From positions 1,798,001 to 1,862,000 of the forward strand of contig NZ_CP132932.1 of NCBI RefSeq assembly GCF_040358985.1: a stretch of DNA of 64,000 nt, read 5' to 3'. This document shows, one piece after another, positions 27,247 to 34,375 of the stretch. The notes under the pieces were generated by a model, which saw only the letters and a list, made by a program, of their open reading frames with translations, was not told the origin of the DNA and did no database searches. This stretch comes from Tunturibacter empetritectus. Lineage in GTDB: Bacteria > Acidobacteriota > Terriglobia > Terriglobales > Acidobacteriaceae. Position 1 is the first letter of the stretch. Each line of letters starts with the position of its first letter. Both the position numbers and the translations under genes were made by a program.

Positions 27247-27402
27247 ATGCCGAAGCGTACCTTTCAACCCAACCGCCGCCACCGCGCCAAGACGCACGGC
27301 TTTCTTTCCCGCATGAAGACTAAGGCGGGAGCCGCTGTGCTCAGCCGTCGCCGCGCCAAGGGCCGTCACAAGATCGCCGTCAGCGCCGGTTTCCGCGACT
27401 AG
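27247..27402 (+). CDS. rpmH: 50S ribosomal protein L34
   Basis: A 51-residue basic protein ([17 protein letters not shown], then [12 protein letters not shown]), matching L34 of the large ribosomal subunit throughout. AGGAG precedes the ATG with a T-rich spacer. L34 is usually 44-50 residues, so this one has a few extra at the C-terminus (SAGFRD). In most bacteria rnpA follows within a few tens of bases. Here 677 bases, two hairpins and a small gene intervene. Confidence 0.96.
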   Translation: MPKRTFQPNRRHRAKTHGFLSRMKTKAGAAVLSRRRAKGRHKIAVSAGFRD

Positions 27403-27747
27403 TCCAGTTGCTGGTGCCAGGCTGGTCTGGCTAAGAGCTAGCTAGACACGAAAAAATTCATAAGAAGTTTCTATGGTTTTACAGACCGTCGAGGGAGCCA
27501 TTGCGCTTCATTCGATGGTCTGTGTCTTTTTTAACCACTGCCTTGTCCGCGATTATCAGGGCCATCGCTCAGATTCAAAACGGGTTTTTGGCGGGGAGAG
27601 TTTTTGGTGCCTAACTCCACCTCTGCCAGTGGATGAAGCTTTCTCTGGAAGAGTATTTTTGGGGCAACCATCCACCTGCAGCTGGTCTCCTATTGAGGGT
27701 CGGCAACGTTGAGTTAGTGGTCGACGGCCGGCAAAGGAGATGATCGT
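27403..27747. other. Spacer between rpmH and the 49-residue gene
   Basis: A 345-base stretch with a strong terminator hairpin at 27481-27532. No further gene is convincing. The remainder is T- and G-rich (GGTTTTTGGCGGGGAG near 27581) and may contain the promoter of the small gene. Confidence 0.4.
27481..27532 (+). terminator. Intrinsic terminator downstream of rpmH
   Basis: ACAGACCGTCGA (27481-27492) pairs with TCGATGGTCTGT (27512-27523), a 12-bp stem with one G-U pair and a 19-base loop. It is followed by GTCTTTTTT. It lies 78 bases after the rpmH stop and would end a monocistronic rpmH message. Confidence 0.8.
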
Positions 27748-27897
27748 ATGGCACAGAATATGAATCCGCCAAACCAGGGAAACCAAGGCAGCAACAATCC
27801 TTCGCAGGGCAACAACCAGGGGAATACGACGACGAAGAAACCGGGGCAGGAGACTACCGTAAAGAGCGGCGAGCACACCCCGAGTGATAAGAAATAA
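27748..27897 (+). CDS. Asn/Gln/Gly-rich 49-residue protein
   Basis: The ATG has AAAGGAG 8 bases upstream. The product is low-complexity and hydrophilic: MNPPNQGNQGSNNPSQGNN, then a Thr/Lys segment and a charged tail (SGEHTPSDKK). It has no hydrophobic core, signal peptide or Cys, and is expected to be disordered. It is flanked by two hairpin terminators, so it seems to be its own small transcription unit between rpmH and rnpA. Function unknown. The strong ribosome site and isolation argue that it is real. Confidence 0.6.
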   Translation: MAQNMNPPNQGNQGSNNPSQGNNQGNTTTKKPGQETTVKSGEHTPSDKK

Positions 27898-27966
27898 TTA
27901 GCGTCTGTGGAGGGACGCATAGCGTGGGGGACGTATAGGTGTTCTCCCATTAAGAAGTCGACCCGA

Positions 27967-27994
27967 GAAGCCCGCCTCGAAGGCGGGCTTCTTT
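27967..27994 (+). terminator. Intrinsic terminator after the 49-residue gene
   Basis: GAAGCCCGCCT (27967-27977) and AGGCGGGCTTC (27981-27991) form a perfect 11-bp stem with a CGA loop, followed by TTT. It lies about 70 bases after the small gene and 86 bases before rnpA. Confidence 0.8.
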
Positions 27995-28079
27995 ACGTGC
28001 GTGATGCGACTTTGCGTGAAGCGATCAGGGAAGCCTGTACCATGGAAAGAGTGGCAAGCCGGGCTTGCCTCGTACGCCA

Positions 28080-28553
28080 ATGGATGCGAAGCCAAATTCG
28101 ATCTTTCGCCTGCGCAAACATGCTGACTATCAGCGCGTGTATAAGGCCAGCCGCAAACAGTTTGCGAAGCAGATGAGCTACTTCTTTGCGCTTCGGCCGC
28201 AGCTGGGGTCTGACGGAACTCCGCTGCGGGATGCGGATGCGTCAAGCCCGAGGGTGGGTTTGACGGTGGGGAAGGTGATGGGGAAGGCGGTTGACCGCAA
28301 CCGCATCAAGCGGCGCATGCGTGAGGCGGTCCGGAGAAATCTTGCGACGCTCAACACGCCGGTGGATGTGATTCTGCATCCGCGCCGCAGTGTGATCGAT
28401 CTCGACTTTCCGGCGCTGGAGCGCGAAGTTGCGACGGTGTTTCGGATGATTCAGAAGATGGCCGATCGGAGACCTGCAAGTGAGCCTGCAGGTCAGCCCG
28501 GCCGTCAGCGTGAGGATCGCTCCGACAAGCGGATCTCAGCTGCATCGCGATAG
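28080..28553 (+). CDS. rnpA: Ribonuclease P protein component
   Basis: A 157-residue basic protein that assists the RNase P RNA in trimming tRNA 5' ends. Recognisable parts are the N-terminal FRLRKHADYQRVYKASRKQ, VGLTVGKVMGKAVDRNRIKRRMREAVR (the RNR motif) and ILHPRRSVIDLDF. The length exceeds the usual ~115-125 because of an insertion near residue 40 and a charged tail of about 25 residues after the fold. The ATG at 28080 fits the family. A TTG at 28065 is also in frame. It is followed after 4 bases by yidD. Confidence 0.93.
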   Translation: MDAKPNSIFRLRKHADYQRVYKASRKQFAKQMSYFFALRPQLGSDGTPLRDADASSPRVGLTVGKVMGKAVDRNRIKRRMREAVRRNLATLNTPVDVILHPRRSVIDLDFPALEREVATVFRMIQKMADRRPASEPAGQPGRQREDRSDKRISAASR

Positions 28554-28557
28554 TTCT

Positions 28558-28890
28558 ATGAATAACTCTGAACGTGGTCTCGCGAAAGCTGCTCAGAGGG
28601 AGTCCAGTGCTATGGAGCCCGGTGTGGGTGTTCGCGTGGCCTATGGGATTTACAAGGGCATCGTGTCGCCGGTGCTGCATGCCTTCAGCCCCAGCCAGTG
28701 TCTCTACCTTCCGACGTGCTCGGAGTATGCGTATGTGGCGCTGGTTCGCTTCGGTGTGGTGAAGGGAACGTGGCTGGCGCTGCGTCGCGTGGGGAGGTGC
28801 CATCCGTTTGCGAAGGGCGGGCTGGATCCGGTTCCGCTGCGAAGCTCCGATACCATGGCCGCCCCTATTTCCACAGACCATTTATCATAA
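28558..28890 (+). CDS. yidD: Membrane protein insertion efficiency factor YidD
   Basis: A 110-residue protein with the full YidD motif: YKGIVSPVLHAF, CLYLPTCSEYAYVALVRFG, GTWLALRRVGRCHPF and GGLDPVP, with conserved Cys, Pro and Tyr. YidD aids YidC-dependent insertion of membrane proteins at the inner face of the membrane. The ATG at 28558 gives a slightly long N-terminus of ~25 residues. An alternative within it (MEPGVGVRVAY) would be closer to the usual 70-90 residues. It lies between rnpA and yidC, as in most bacteria. Confidence 0.93.
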   Translation: MNNSERGLAKAAQRESSAMEPGVGVRVAYGIYKGIVSPVLHAFSPSQCLYLPTCSEYAYVALVRFGVVKGTWLALRRVGRCHPFAKGGLDPVPLRSSDTMAAPISTDHLS

Positions 28891-28952
28891 CGGTAGCGTC
28901 TCCGCAGTCTGCGGAGGCGGCCTTACGTTCAGCAAAGAATAGGAAGTCTCTT

Positions 28953-30758
28953 TTGGCAGAGTTTAAAAACCCAAATCAACAGGGCGGCGGCGACAATAAA
29001 TCGCTCCTGGTCATGATGGCCGTTCTGGTCACCGTCTTCTTTGGCCTGCAGTACTTTCGCGCGAAGAATAACCCGCAGACGAGTTCGCCTAACGCTGGGC
29101 AGAGCGCTGCAGCGATTGCCGGCGCTCAGACGCCAGGGCAGGCTCCGGCTACGGTGGTTGCGACGAGTACACCTTCGGCTGCGGCTGCTCCTACGGGCTC
29201 GGTGGCTACGGTGCAGGCTCCTGCTGAGGCGACTACGACGGTCGAGAATGAACTCTACAGCATTACGTTCACCAATCGCGGCGGACAGGTTTCGAGCTGG
29301 ATTCTGAAGAAGTACAAAGACTCGGACGGCAAGCCGCTGAACCTGGTTCATACGCAGGCAGCGCAGCAGTTCGGCTATCCGCTGTCGCTGTATACCTACG
29401 ATGCGGCGTTGACGGCGAATCTAAGCAAAGCGCTGTATGTGCCGTCGGCTACGGGGCCGCTCGCTGCTCCGGCGAGCCTGACGTTTAAATATTCCGATGG
29501 CGCAACGACGGTGCGTAAGACGTTCTCCTTCGACGAGACGTATGTTCTGCACGCTGATGTCGAGGTGACGCGGGGTGGCGTTCCGGTTCGCGCACTGCTG
29601 AATTGGCCGGGGGGCTTTGGGGATCAGGATAATGCATCGGCGTATGCGGGTGCGCAGCTGGATTACGCACAACATGCCAAGGAGCAACACCTGGCGCCGA
29701 AGAAGGTCTCGGGGGGCGACACGCTGAATGGGCCGCTTGACTGGGCGGGCACCAGCGATACTTACTTTGCTGCGATCTTCCTGCCGGATTCGCCGGACAC
29801 CGCGACGGTGGCGATGCTGCATAACCAGCTGGATGTGGCGAAGACGATCCGGCGCACTGGTCTTGGGGCTGGCGCGCCTGCGAAGGGAGCGATTGAGGTG
29901 CCGGTTCTGGGCGCGGCACTGGGCGATACCAGCGGCCACACGCAGACCCGCGTTTATGTTGGCCCCAAGGCGGTGAATATTCTGCGCGGCATTCATGCTA
30001 CCGGCGATACGATTTCGCTTGAGCCGCTGCTGGACTTTGGGTTCTTCGGGCCGATAGGGAAGTATCTGTTCCTCTCGCTGCAGTTTATCCACGCTCACAT
30101 TACGTCAAACTGGGGCTGGGCGATTGTTCTTCTGACGGTGCTGATCAATCTGCTGATTCTTCCGCTGCGCGTGAAGACAATGCAGAGCGGGCTGAAGATG
30201 CAGCGCATTCAACCGCAGATGGATGCCATCAAGGAGCGCTACAAGAAGTACAAGGCGACCGATCCGAAGCGCAACGAGATGAACGTCGAGATCATGAAGC
30301 TGCAGAAGGATAACGGCGTCAACATGTTTGGCGGCTGCATTCCTACGCTGATCCAGATGCCTCTGCTGTTCGCATTCTTCAGCATGCTGCCCAAGGTGGT
30401 TGAGCTACGCCAGGCGCACTGGTTCTGGCTGCCGGATCTCTCGAGCGCCGACCCGTATCACATTCTGCCGATCGTGATGATCGTGAGCCAGTTCCTGGTG
30501 CAGTTTTATACGCCGTCTCCCGGGGTCGATCCCCAGCAGCAGAAGATGATGGCGTTCATGATGCCGGCGGTCTCCGGTTATATGACCTGGAACTATGCCT
30601 CGGGCCTGGCTCTCTACTGGACCATCGGCAACCTGATCAGCATCGTGCAGCAGTCGGTGATGAACCGCACCAGCCTTGGGCGCGAGATGCGGGAGATCGC
30701 AGCCAAACGGGCTCGCCGCAAGGCAGGAGCGCCTACGACCATCTCGGGAAAACGATAG
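28953..30758 (+). CDS. yidC: Membrane protein insertase YidC
   Basis: A 601-residue insertase of the Gram-negative type. A first membrane helix lies at 17-35 (LLVMMAVLVTVFFGLQYF), followed by a Pro/Ala/Thr-rich linker. The large periplasmic domain spans ~100-380 (ENELYSITFTNRGGQVSSW onward), and the conserved C-terminal membrane domain contains NWGWAIVLLTVLINLLILPL and CIPTLIQMPLLFAFF. It ends in a basic tail (RARRKAG). The start is a TTG at 28953 with AGGAAG 6 bases upstream. An earlier ATG frame would overlap yidD with unrelated sequence. Confidence 0.96.
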   Translation: MAEFKNPNQQGGGDNKSLLVMMAVLVTVFFGLQYFRAKNNPQTSSPNAGQSAAAIAGAQTPGQAPATVVATSTPSAAAAPTGSVATVQAPAEATTTVENELYSITFTNRGGQVSSWILKKYKDSDGKPLNLVHTQAAQQFGYPLSLYTYDAALTANLSKALYVPSATGPLAAPASLTFKYSDGATTVRKTFSFDETYVLHADVEVTRGGVPVRALLNWPGGFGDQDNASAYAGAQLDYAQHAKEQHLAPKKVSGGDTLNGPLDWAGTSDTYFAAIFLPDSPDTATVAMLHNQLDVAKTIRRTGLGAGAPAKGAIEVPVLGAALGDTSGHTQTRVYVGPKAVNILRGIHATGDTISLEPLLDFGFFGPIGKYLFLSLQFIHAHITSNWGWAIVLLTVLINLLILPLRVKTMQSGLKMQRIQPQMDAIKERYKKYKATDPKRNEMNVEIMKLQKDNGVNMFGGCIPTLIQMPLLFAFFSMLPKVVELRQAHWFWLPDLSSADPYHILPIVMIVSQFLVQFYTPSPGVDPQQQKMMAFMMPAVSGYMTWNYASGLALYWTIGNLISIVQQSVMNRTSLGREMREIAAKRARRKAGAPTTISGKR

Positions 30759-30824
30759 AGCAACGTTGCCGAGCTGGGAGCGATTCGAGCCGTATACTAG
30801 TTTGAGAAAATCATATAAAAAGGG

Positions 30825-31481
30825 ATGAAACTTCACGCCCTCGAAATTGGTCTTATAGAGATGACGAACCCCCTGATGGATCAGGGCCGTGCAGTGAAGA
30901 AGATCGCGGACTTCCTGGAAGTTTTGAAAGAGACTGGAAGTCTCGACTTGCAATCTCACATTCTTGCCTGCAACGGCCACGTGCAACCCAACGCTGACGC
31001 TTCTGCCGACGTGAACTCCCCTGGCTTAAACGGCGCCTCTACCCCCGACTCGTCGCCTGTGATCTGCGTCGAGTTTACCGGCACAGATACTCCCCTTCTC
31101 CTTGCCCGCAATGGCGAACTCCTTCACGCCATCGAGCATCTTGCCGCCAAAATCCTCCGGTTGGAACCTGAAGAGCACGATCTGATCTTCTTCGATGCCG
31201 AAGGCTTCAAAGCAAATCGCGACCGAGAGCTTCAGCACTCTGCCGAGACGGCCATCGAACAGGTTCGCGACACGGGCAGGCCGTACTCTTTTCCTCCTAT
31301 GACCTCGCGCGAGCGCCGCCTGCTTCACCTTGCCCTGGCAAAGTCCGGCCTGCCGACGGCCTCTTCGGGCGAAGGCCCCAGGCGTTTTGTGGTTCTCTAT
31401 CCTGAGGGCCCGGCAGCGGCGCAACCGGTGCCGACCGCCGATCGAACGCGCGCTATTCGCAACAGCTTCCGCCGGCGCTGA
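30825..31481 (+). CDS. jag: Jag/KhpB-type RNA-binding protein (KH and R3H)
   Basis: A 218-residue protein. Residues ~13-45 (NPLMDQGRAVKKIADFLEVL) form an N-terminal helix. The middle has a divergent KH-like region (LLLARNGELLHAIEHLAAKIL). The R3H part reads RDTGRPYSFPPMTSRERRLLHLAL and RRFVVLYP. The order rnpA-yidD-yidC-jag is classic. A -10-like TATACT at 30793-30798 and AAAGGG before the ATG suggest it may also be expressed on its own. The KH GxxG motif is weakened to ARNGE, so RNA binding may rest mainly on the R3H domain. Confidence 0.85.
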   Translation: MKLHALEIGLIEMTNPLMDQGRAVKKIADFLEVLKETGSLDLQSHILACNGHVQPNADASADVNSPGLNGASTPDSSPVICVEFTGTDTPLLLARNGELLHAIEHLAAKILRLEPEEHDLIFFDAEGFKANRDRELQHSAETAIEQVRDTGRPYSFPPMTSRERRLLHLALAKSGLPTASSGEGPRRFVVLYPEGPAAAQPVPTADRTRAIRNSFRRR

Positions 31482-31548
31482 TGTGTTCGTAGTAGAGCAT
31501 TCTGGATTATTGGAGTGCGAGTGATGGAGCGGCTAATCCTGCATGCGG

Positions 31549-32112
31549 CTAACTCTGCGTGCGAGCCAGGAGAGTGGTTGCTTCCCATCTCTTCTTCGCC
31601 GAGATTCCTTCGGGAGCTATCGAGATGGTCACCGATTGACCATCCAGATAGCGGTGCCAGTCGTTGGACTCTGCCACCTGCTTGATGATCACATTCCGCT
31701 TCGCCAGAAACGCGACAAGATGACGCTTTACCACCATCTTCGTCGCGAGCCGTCCCAGCGCGCCCCAGGGAGCAGTGAATCGAATCTCGTCGCGCAGCCG
31801 AGTGCCATCATCCATCGCCGCGAAGTGGTGTTCATGCTCGAAGTGCGAGAAGACTCCCGAGACCATGACATCGCGAAAGTACGAGTAGGGGCGCAGCACG
31901 TCGATACGGCTCTTGTGCCGCAGCTTCACTCCGAGATGACGGCCGCAAAAGGTCACCGTCTCGCCCTCGCTGATCAGGCCGGTCGTGATCCCCTCTACCG
32001 CTTGCTCCTGGGACGAATGCGCCGAAGCAAGATGAAGATCAACACTGAGGCAAAGCAGAAAGCATCGTTCTACAGGTGCGTCAATCCAGGTTTCTAGTTG
32101 AATCGTATCCAT
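31549..32112 (-). CDS. SRPBCC family protein, paralogue 1
   Basis: A 187-residue START-like protein. The N-terminal IDAPVERCFLLCLSVDLH and the central IRFTAPWGALGRLATKMVV and VAESNDWHRYL are shared, position by position, with the protein encoded at 33170-33664. This type is often annotated as cell-division-inhibitor-like or SRPBCC proteins, and its ligand is unknown. It is longer than its paralogue by a C-terminal tail (SVTISIAPEGISAKKRWEAT). It lies 50 bases downstream of the oxidoreductase gene on the same strand. Confidence 0.75.
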   Translation of the reverse strand: MDTIQLETWIDAPVERCFLLCLSVDLHLASAHSSQEQAVEGITTGLISEGETVTFCGRHLGVKLRHKSRIDVLRPYSYFRDVMVSGVFSHFEHEHHFAAMDDGTRLRDEIRFTAPWGALGRLATKMVVKRHLVAFLAKRNVIIKQVAESNDWHRYLDGQSVTISIAPEGISAKKRWEATTLLARTQS

Positions 32113-32162
32113 GGGGCCCCGGTCACCGTTTACTCTTGAGTACTTAGCGTAACAGGAACAGA

Positions 32163-33071
32163 TTACGCCAGTAATAGTATCTTTCCTATTCCACCTTTTG
32201 CTGATGCTGCCTGCGCGTCGCCGGCCTCGGAGAGCGGTACCATCCTGTCGATCGGAACGGCAAACCGCCCCGCAACCAACTCTTCGGCCATTGTTATCAG
32301 TACTTTAGGGTCTGGCTCGGAACGAATTATCTCCACCTTGACGGTGGGATGCAGCTTTGCGTCCGAGGGAGGCCCGAGTACCGAGGCGAAGACCCCTCCC
32401 TGCTTTACTTTTGCCAAGAGCTGGTTGGCTGTCTCCCCTCCAACGATGTCCGCAAACGCGTCGATGAATCCGAGCTTCTTCATCGCTGCCGGGTCGTCAA
32501 GCGCGATCACGTGGTCAGCTTTCAGGGTCTCCGCCTCTTTCAGTTGGGACTTCCTTACGCCTGCGAACACAACTGCCCCGGCCTTCTTTGCGGCCCACAC
32601 CGCAGATCGGCCGACACTACCCACTGCACCCGCGACCAGCACTGTCTGCCCGGAGTGGATCTTGGTCCCTCGTGTGATCAGTTGCTCTCCGGTGAGGGTC
32701 ACCAGAGGCAAAGCCGCAGCGTGCACAAGATCAAGCTTCTCTGGAACGAGTGCAAGGTCAGTCGCCTTTACTACGACGAGCTCGGCGTATGTTTTTGTCG
32801 CAAACGCCATCACCTTATCGCCCGCCGCAAAACCGCTTACTCCTTCGCCTGTCTCACGAACGATCCCCGACAGATCTCTCCCGATGATGGCGGGAAGTTC
32901 GAGCGGAAAATGCTCCTTCGCCTCTCCGCTTCTCATCTTGTAATCAATTGGATTGACGCTGGTCGCTGCGAGCCGAACTAAAACCTCACCTTTGCCGGCG
33001 ACCGGATCGGGAACTACCTCATATTTCAACTTATCCGGTCCACCATACTCATGCAGGACGACAGCCCTCAT
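32163..33071 (-). CDS. Zinc-independent alcohol dehydrogenase/quinone oxidoreductase-like protein
   Basis: A 302-residue medium-chain dehydrogenase of the NADPH:quinone reductase group. It has VVLHEYGGPDKLKYEVVPDP at the start, the GroES-like part VNPIDYKMRSGEAK, PAIIGRDLSGIV, and the nucleotide site VLVAGAVGSVGRSAVWAAKKAGA. The Cys/His ligands of the zinc-dependent enzymes are lacking. The reaction would be NADPH-dependent reduction of a quinone or enone, with substrate unknown. It is placed between two paralogous SRPBCC genes, all on the minus strand. Confidence 0.85.
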   Translation of the reverse strand: MRAVVLHEYGGPDKLKYEVVPDPVAGKGEVLVRLAATSVNPIDYKMRSGEAKEHFPLELPAIIGRDLSGIVRETGEGVSGFAAGDKVMAFATKTYAELVVVKATDLALVPEKLDLVHAAALPLVTLTGEQLITRGTKIHSGQTVLVAGAVGSVGRSAVWAAKKAGAVVFAGVRKSQLKEAETLKADHVIALDDPAAMKKLGFIDAFADIVGGETANQLLAKVKQGGVFASVLGPPSDAKLHPTVKVEIIRSEPDPKVLITMAEELVAGRFAVPIDRMVPLSEAGDAQAASAKGGIGKILLLA

Positions 33072-33169
33072 TGAAACACCTCAAAACAGTGTGATGCACA
33101 TATCGGCATACCTGTTCCTGAGGAGGTTAACCCGATGCAGCTTAGGTTTGTTGCGCCTAAGGACGCAGG

Positions 33170-33664
33170 TTAGGACGCGGCACTAGTGCGTTCGATCTCT
33201 TCCGGTAGATACTTTCGCCACTCCTGGCTCTCGGCGATCTTTTTCAGCAGCTTCATCCTGCGGCGTAGAACGCGGGAGATGTAAGGCACAAGGATCGCGC
33301 GGGCCACCAATCGTCCTACCCAGGAGAGCGGGAGAGTGAAGCGGATCTTGTCGTTCAGCACGGTCCGTCCATCGATGTAGAAGAGGTGATGGTCGTGCTG
33401 GAATCGTTTGAAGCGGCCACGTCCCATGGTGTCCTGAAAGAAGACGGGCTGTTCGTACCGGGTGATGAGGGTCTCGTGCATCTGGGGAAAGCCGAACTTC
33501 CAACCTGCCCACAGAAGTTTGTCTCCAGGACCAATCATTCCCTGGGTCTTTCCTTCGATCGGCTTCATTCCCAGCGTCTTTGACACCAACTCAATGTTGG
33601 TCGAAAGCAGAAAACATCTCTCGATCGGAGCATTGATATGAACACTGTCGCTAATCGTAAACAT
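33170..33664 (-). CDS. SRPBCC family protein, paralogue 2
   Basis: A 164-residue START-like protein starting with SDSVHINAPIERCFLLSTNIE. It shares with the protein at 31549-32112 the APxERCFLL opening, a central DKIRFTLPLSWVGRLVARAI, and the ending IAESQEWRKYLPEEIE. The pair flanks an oxidoreductase gene, so duplication followed by insertion, or use in one pathway, is plausible. Function unknown. The Pro-containing opening and long last helix are typical of the fold. Confidence 0.75.
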   Translation of the reverse strand: MFTISDSVHINAPIERCFLLSTNIELVSKTLGMKPIEGKTQGMIGPGDKLLWAGWKFGFPQMHETLITRYEQPVFFQDTMGRGRFKRFQHDHHLFYIDGRTVLNDKIRFTLPLSWVGRLVARAILVPYISRVLRRRMKLLKKIAESQEWRKYLPEEIERTSAAS

Positions 33665-33815
33665 CGGTCCCCTGTTGATTGTACTTCTGTTCCGCTTGCA
33701 GACTCAATCTAAACCTTTGTCAGTCAACAGATCCGCAGCCAACCGTACTCTCGTTCTGTGGATGCCTTGTCGTTTGATCAACTGCGATGGAGTTCTCAGG
33801 AACAAGTTCTCATCA

Positions 33816-34169
33816 TCATGCGAATCCGCGTTCTGCTTCGGCTTTCTGATGGCAACTATGGCAAACCAGCTGAGTGTTTCTTGCAGTATACCCATCGATG
33901 GCACGAAAGCGGTCAAGTTCTGCGCCGCGGTTGGGGAGCGCTGTGTGGCAGAGGGCGCAGAGGCCAAGCTGACTCTTTCGCTTCGCCTCTTTCAACCTGC
34001 GACGCTGCGTCGGTGTTCCACGCTCGTCAAACTCCAACCGCTTGAGGATGTATCGCCGCATCTGGAAGAGCCGTTCGCGATCCTCCCCGGCGACGGCGAC
34101 GATCCGCTCGCGTAGCTGCTCGAGAATCGCAATCGCCGCTGCGCGGTCCTGATCGGAGAGCGATGCCAT
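33816..34169 (-). CDS. HNH-type zinc-binding protein
   Basis: A 117-residue protein. The N-terminal half is helical and charged (QDRAAAIAILEQLRERIVAV, RRYILKRLEFDERG). The C-terminal half has two CxxC pairs, CALC and CHSC, separated by DRFRAIDGYTARNTQL. This spacing resembles HNH/His-Me-finger folds, although the central HNH histidines are not clearly present, so nuclease activity is doubtful. GGAGG lies 8 bases before the chosen ATG. Another ATG two codons earlier is possible. A hairpin repeat separates it from thrS. Confidence 0.6.
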   Translation of the reverse strand: MASLSDQDRAAAIAILEQLRERIVAVAGEDRERLFQMRRYILKRLEFDERGTPTQRRRLKEAKRKSQLGLCALCHTALPNRGAELDRFRAIDGYTARNTQLVCHSCHQKAEAERGFA

Positions 34170-34191
34170 CTCCATCTCCTCCTTAGAAACT

Positions 34192-34369
34192 GTCCTGCCG
34201 GACGGCCCCACTGCGCGTGGGGCGGGCGTTCACACGCCTTTTTAAAGCTTCGCGTGGTCCTCCCGTTGGTCGGAATCATTCTCTCTCGCGACCAACGGGA
34301 GCGCCAACCGAAGGGGTATGCATGTCACGAAGTGACAGCGCTCCGCGCAGGAGGCCCGTCCAGCAGGAC
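34192..34369. repeat. Hairpin repeat copy 2 (full length, inverted orientation)
   Basis: 178 bases bounded by GTCCTGCCGGACGG and CCCGTCCAGCAGGAC. Compared with copies 1 and 3 it is inverted: the conserved CGCCAACCGAAGGGGTAT block lies in the right arm. The GTCACGAAGTGAC motif is intact on the right, and its left partner is degenerate. Two small hairpins have the stems CCCCAC/GTGGGG and CTCC/GGAG. It ends 6 bases beyond the thrS stop codon. Confidence 0.88.
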
Positions 34370-34375
34370 AGTTTC

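Noticed and set aside
33816..34169. Considered as an active HNH nuclease linked to the phage-like genes
   Set aside because: The gene is 29 kb from the cassette, lacks clear HNH histidines and sits among housekeeping genes.
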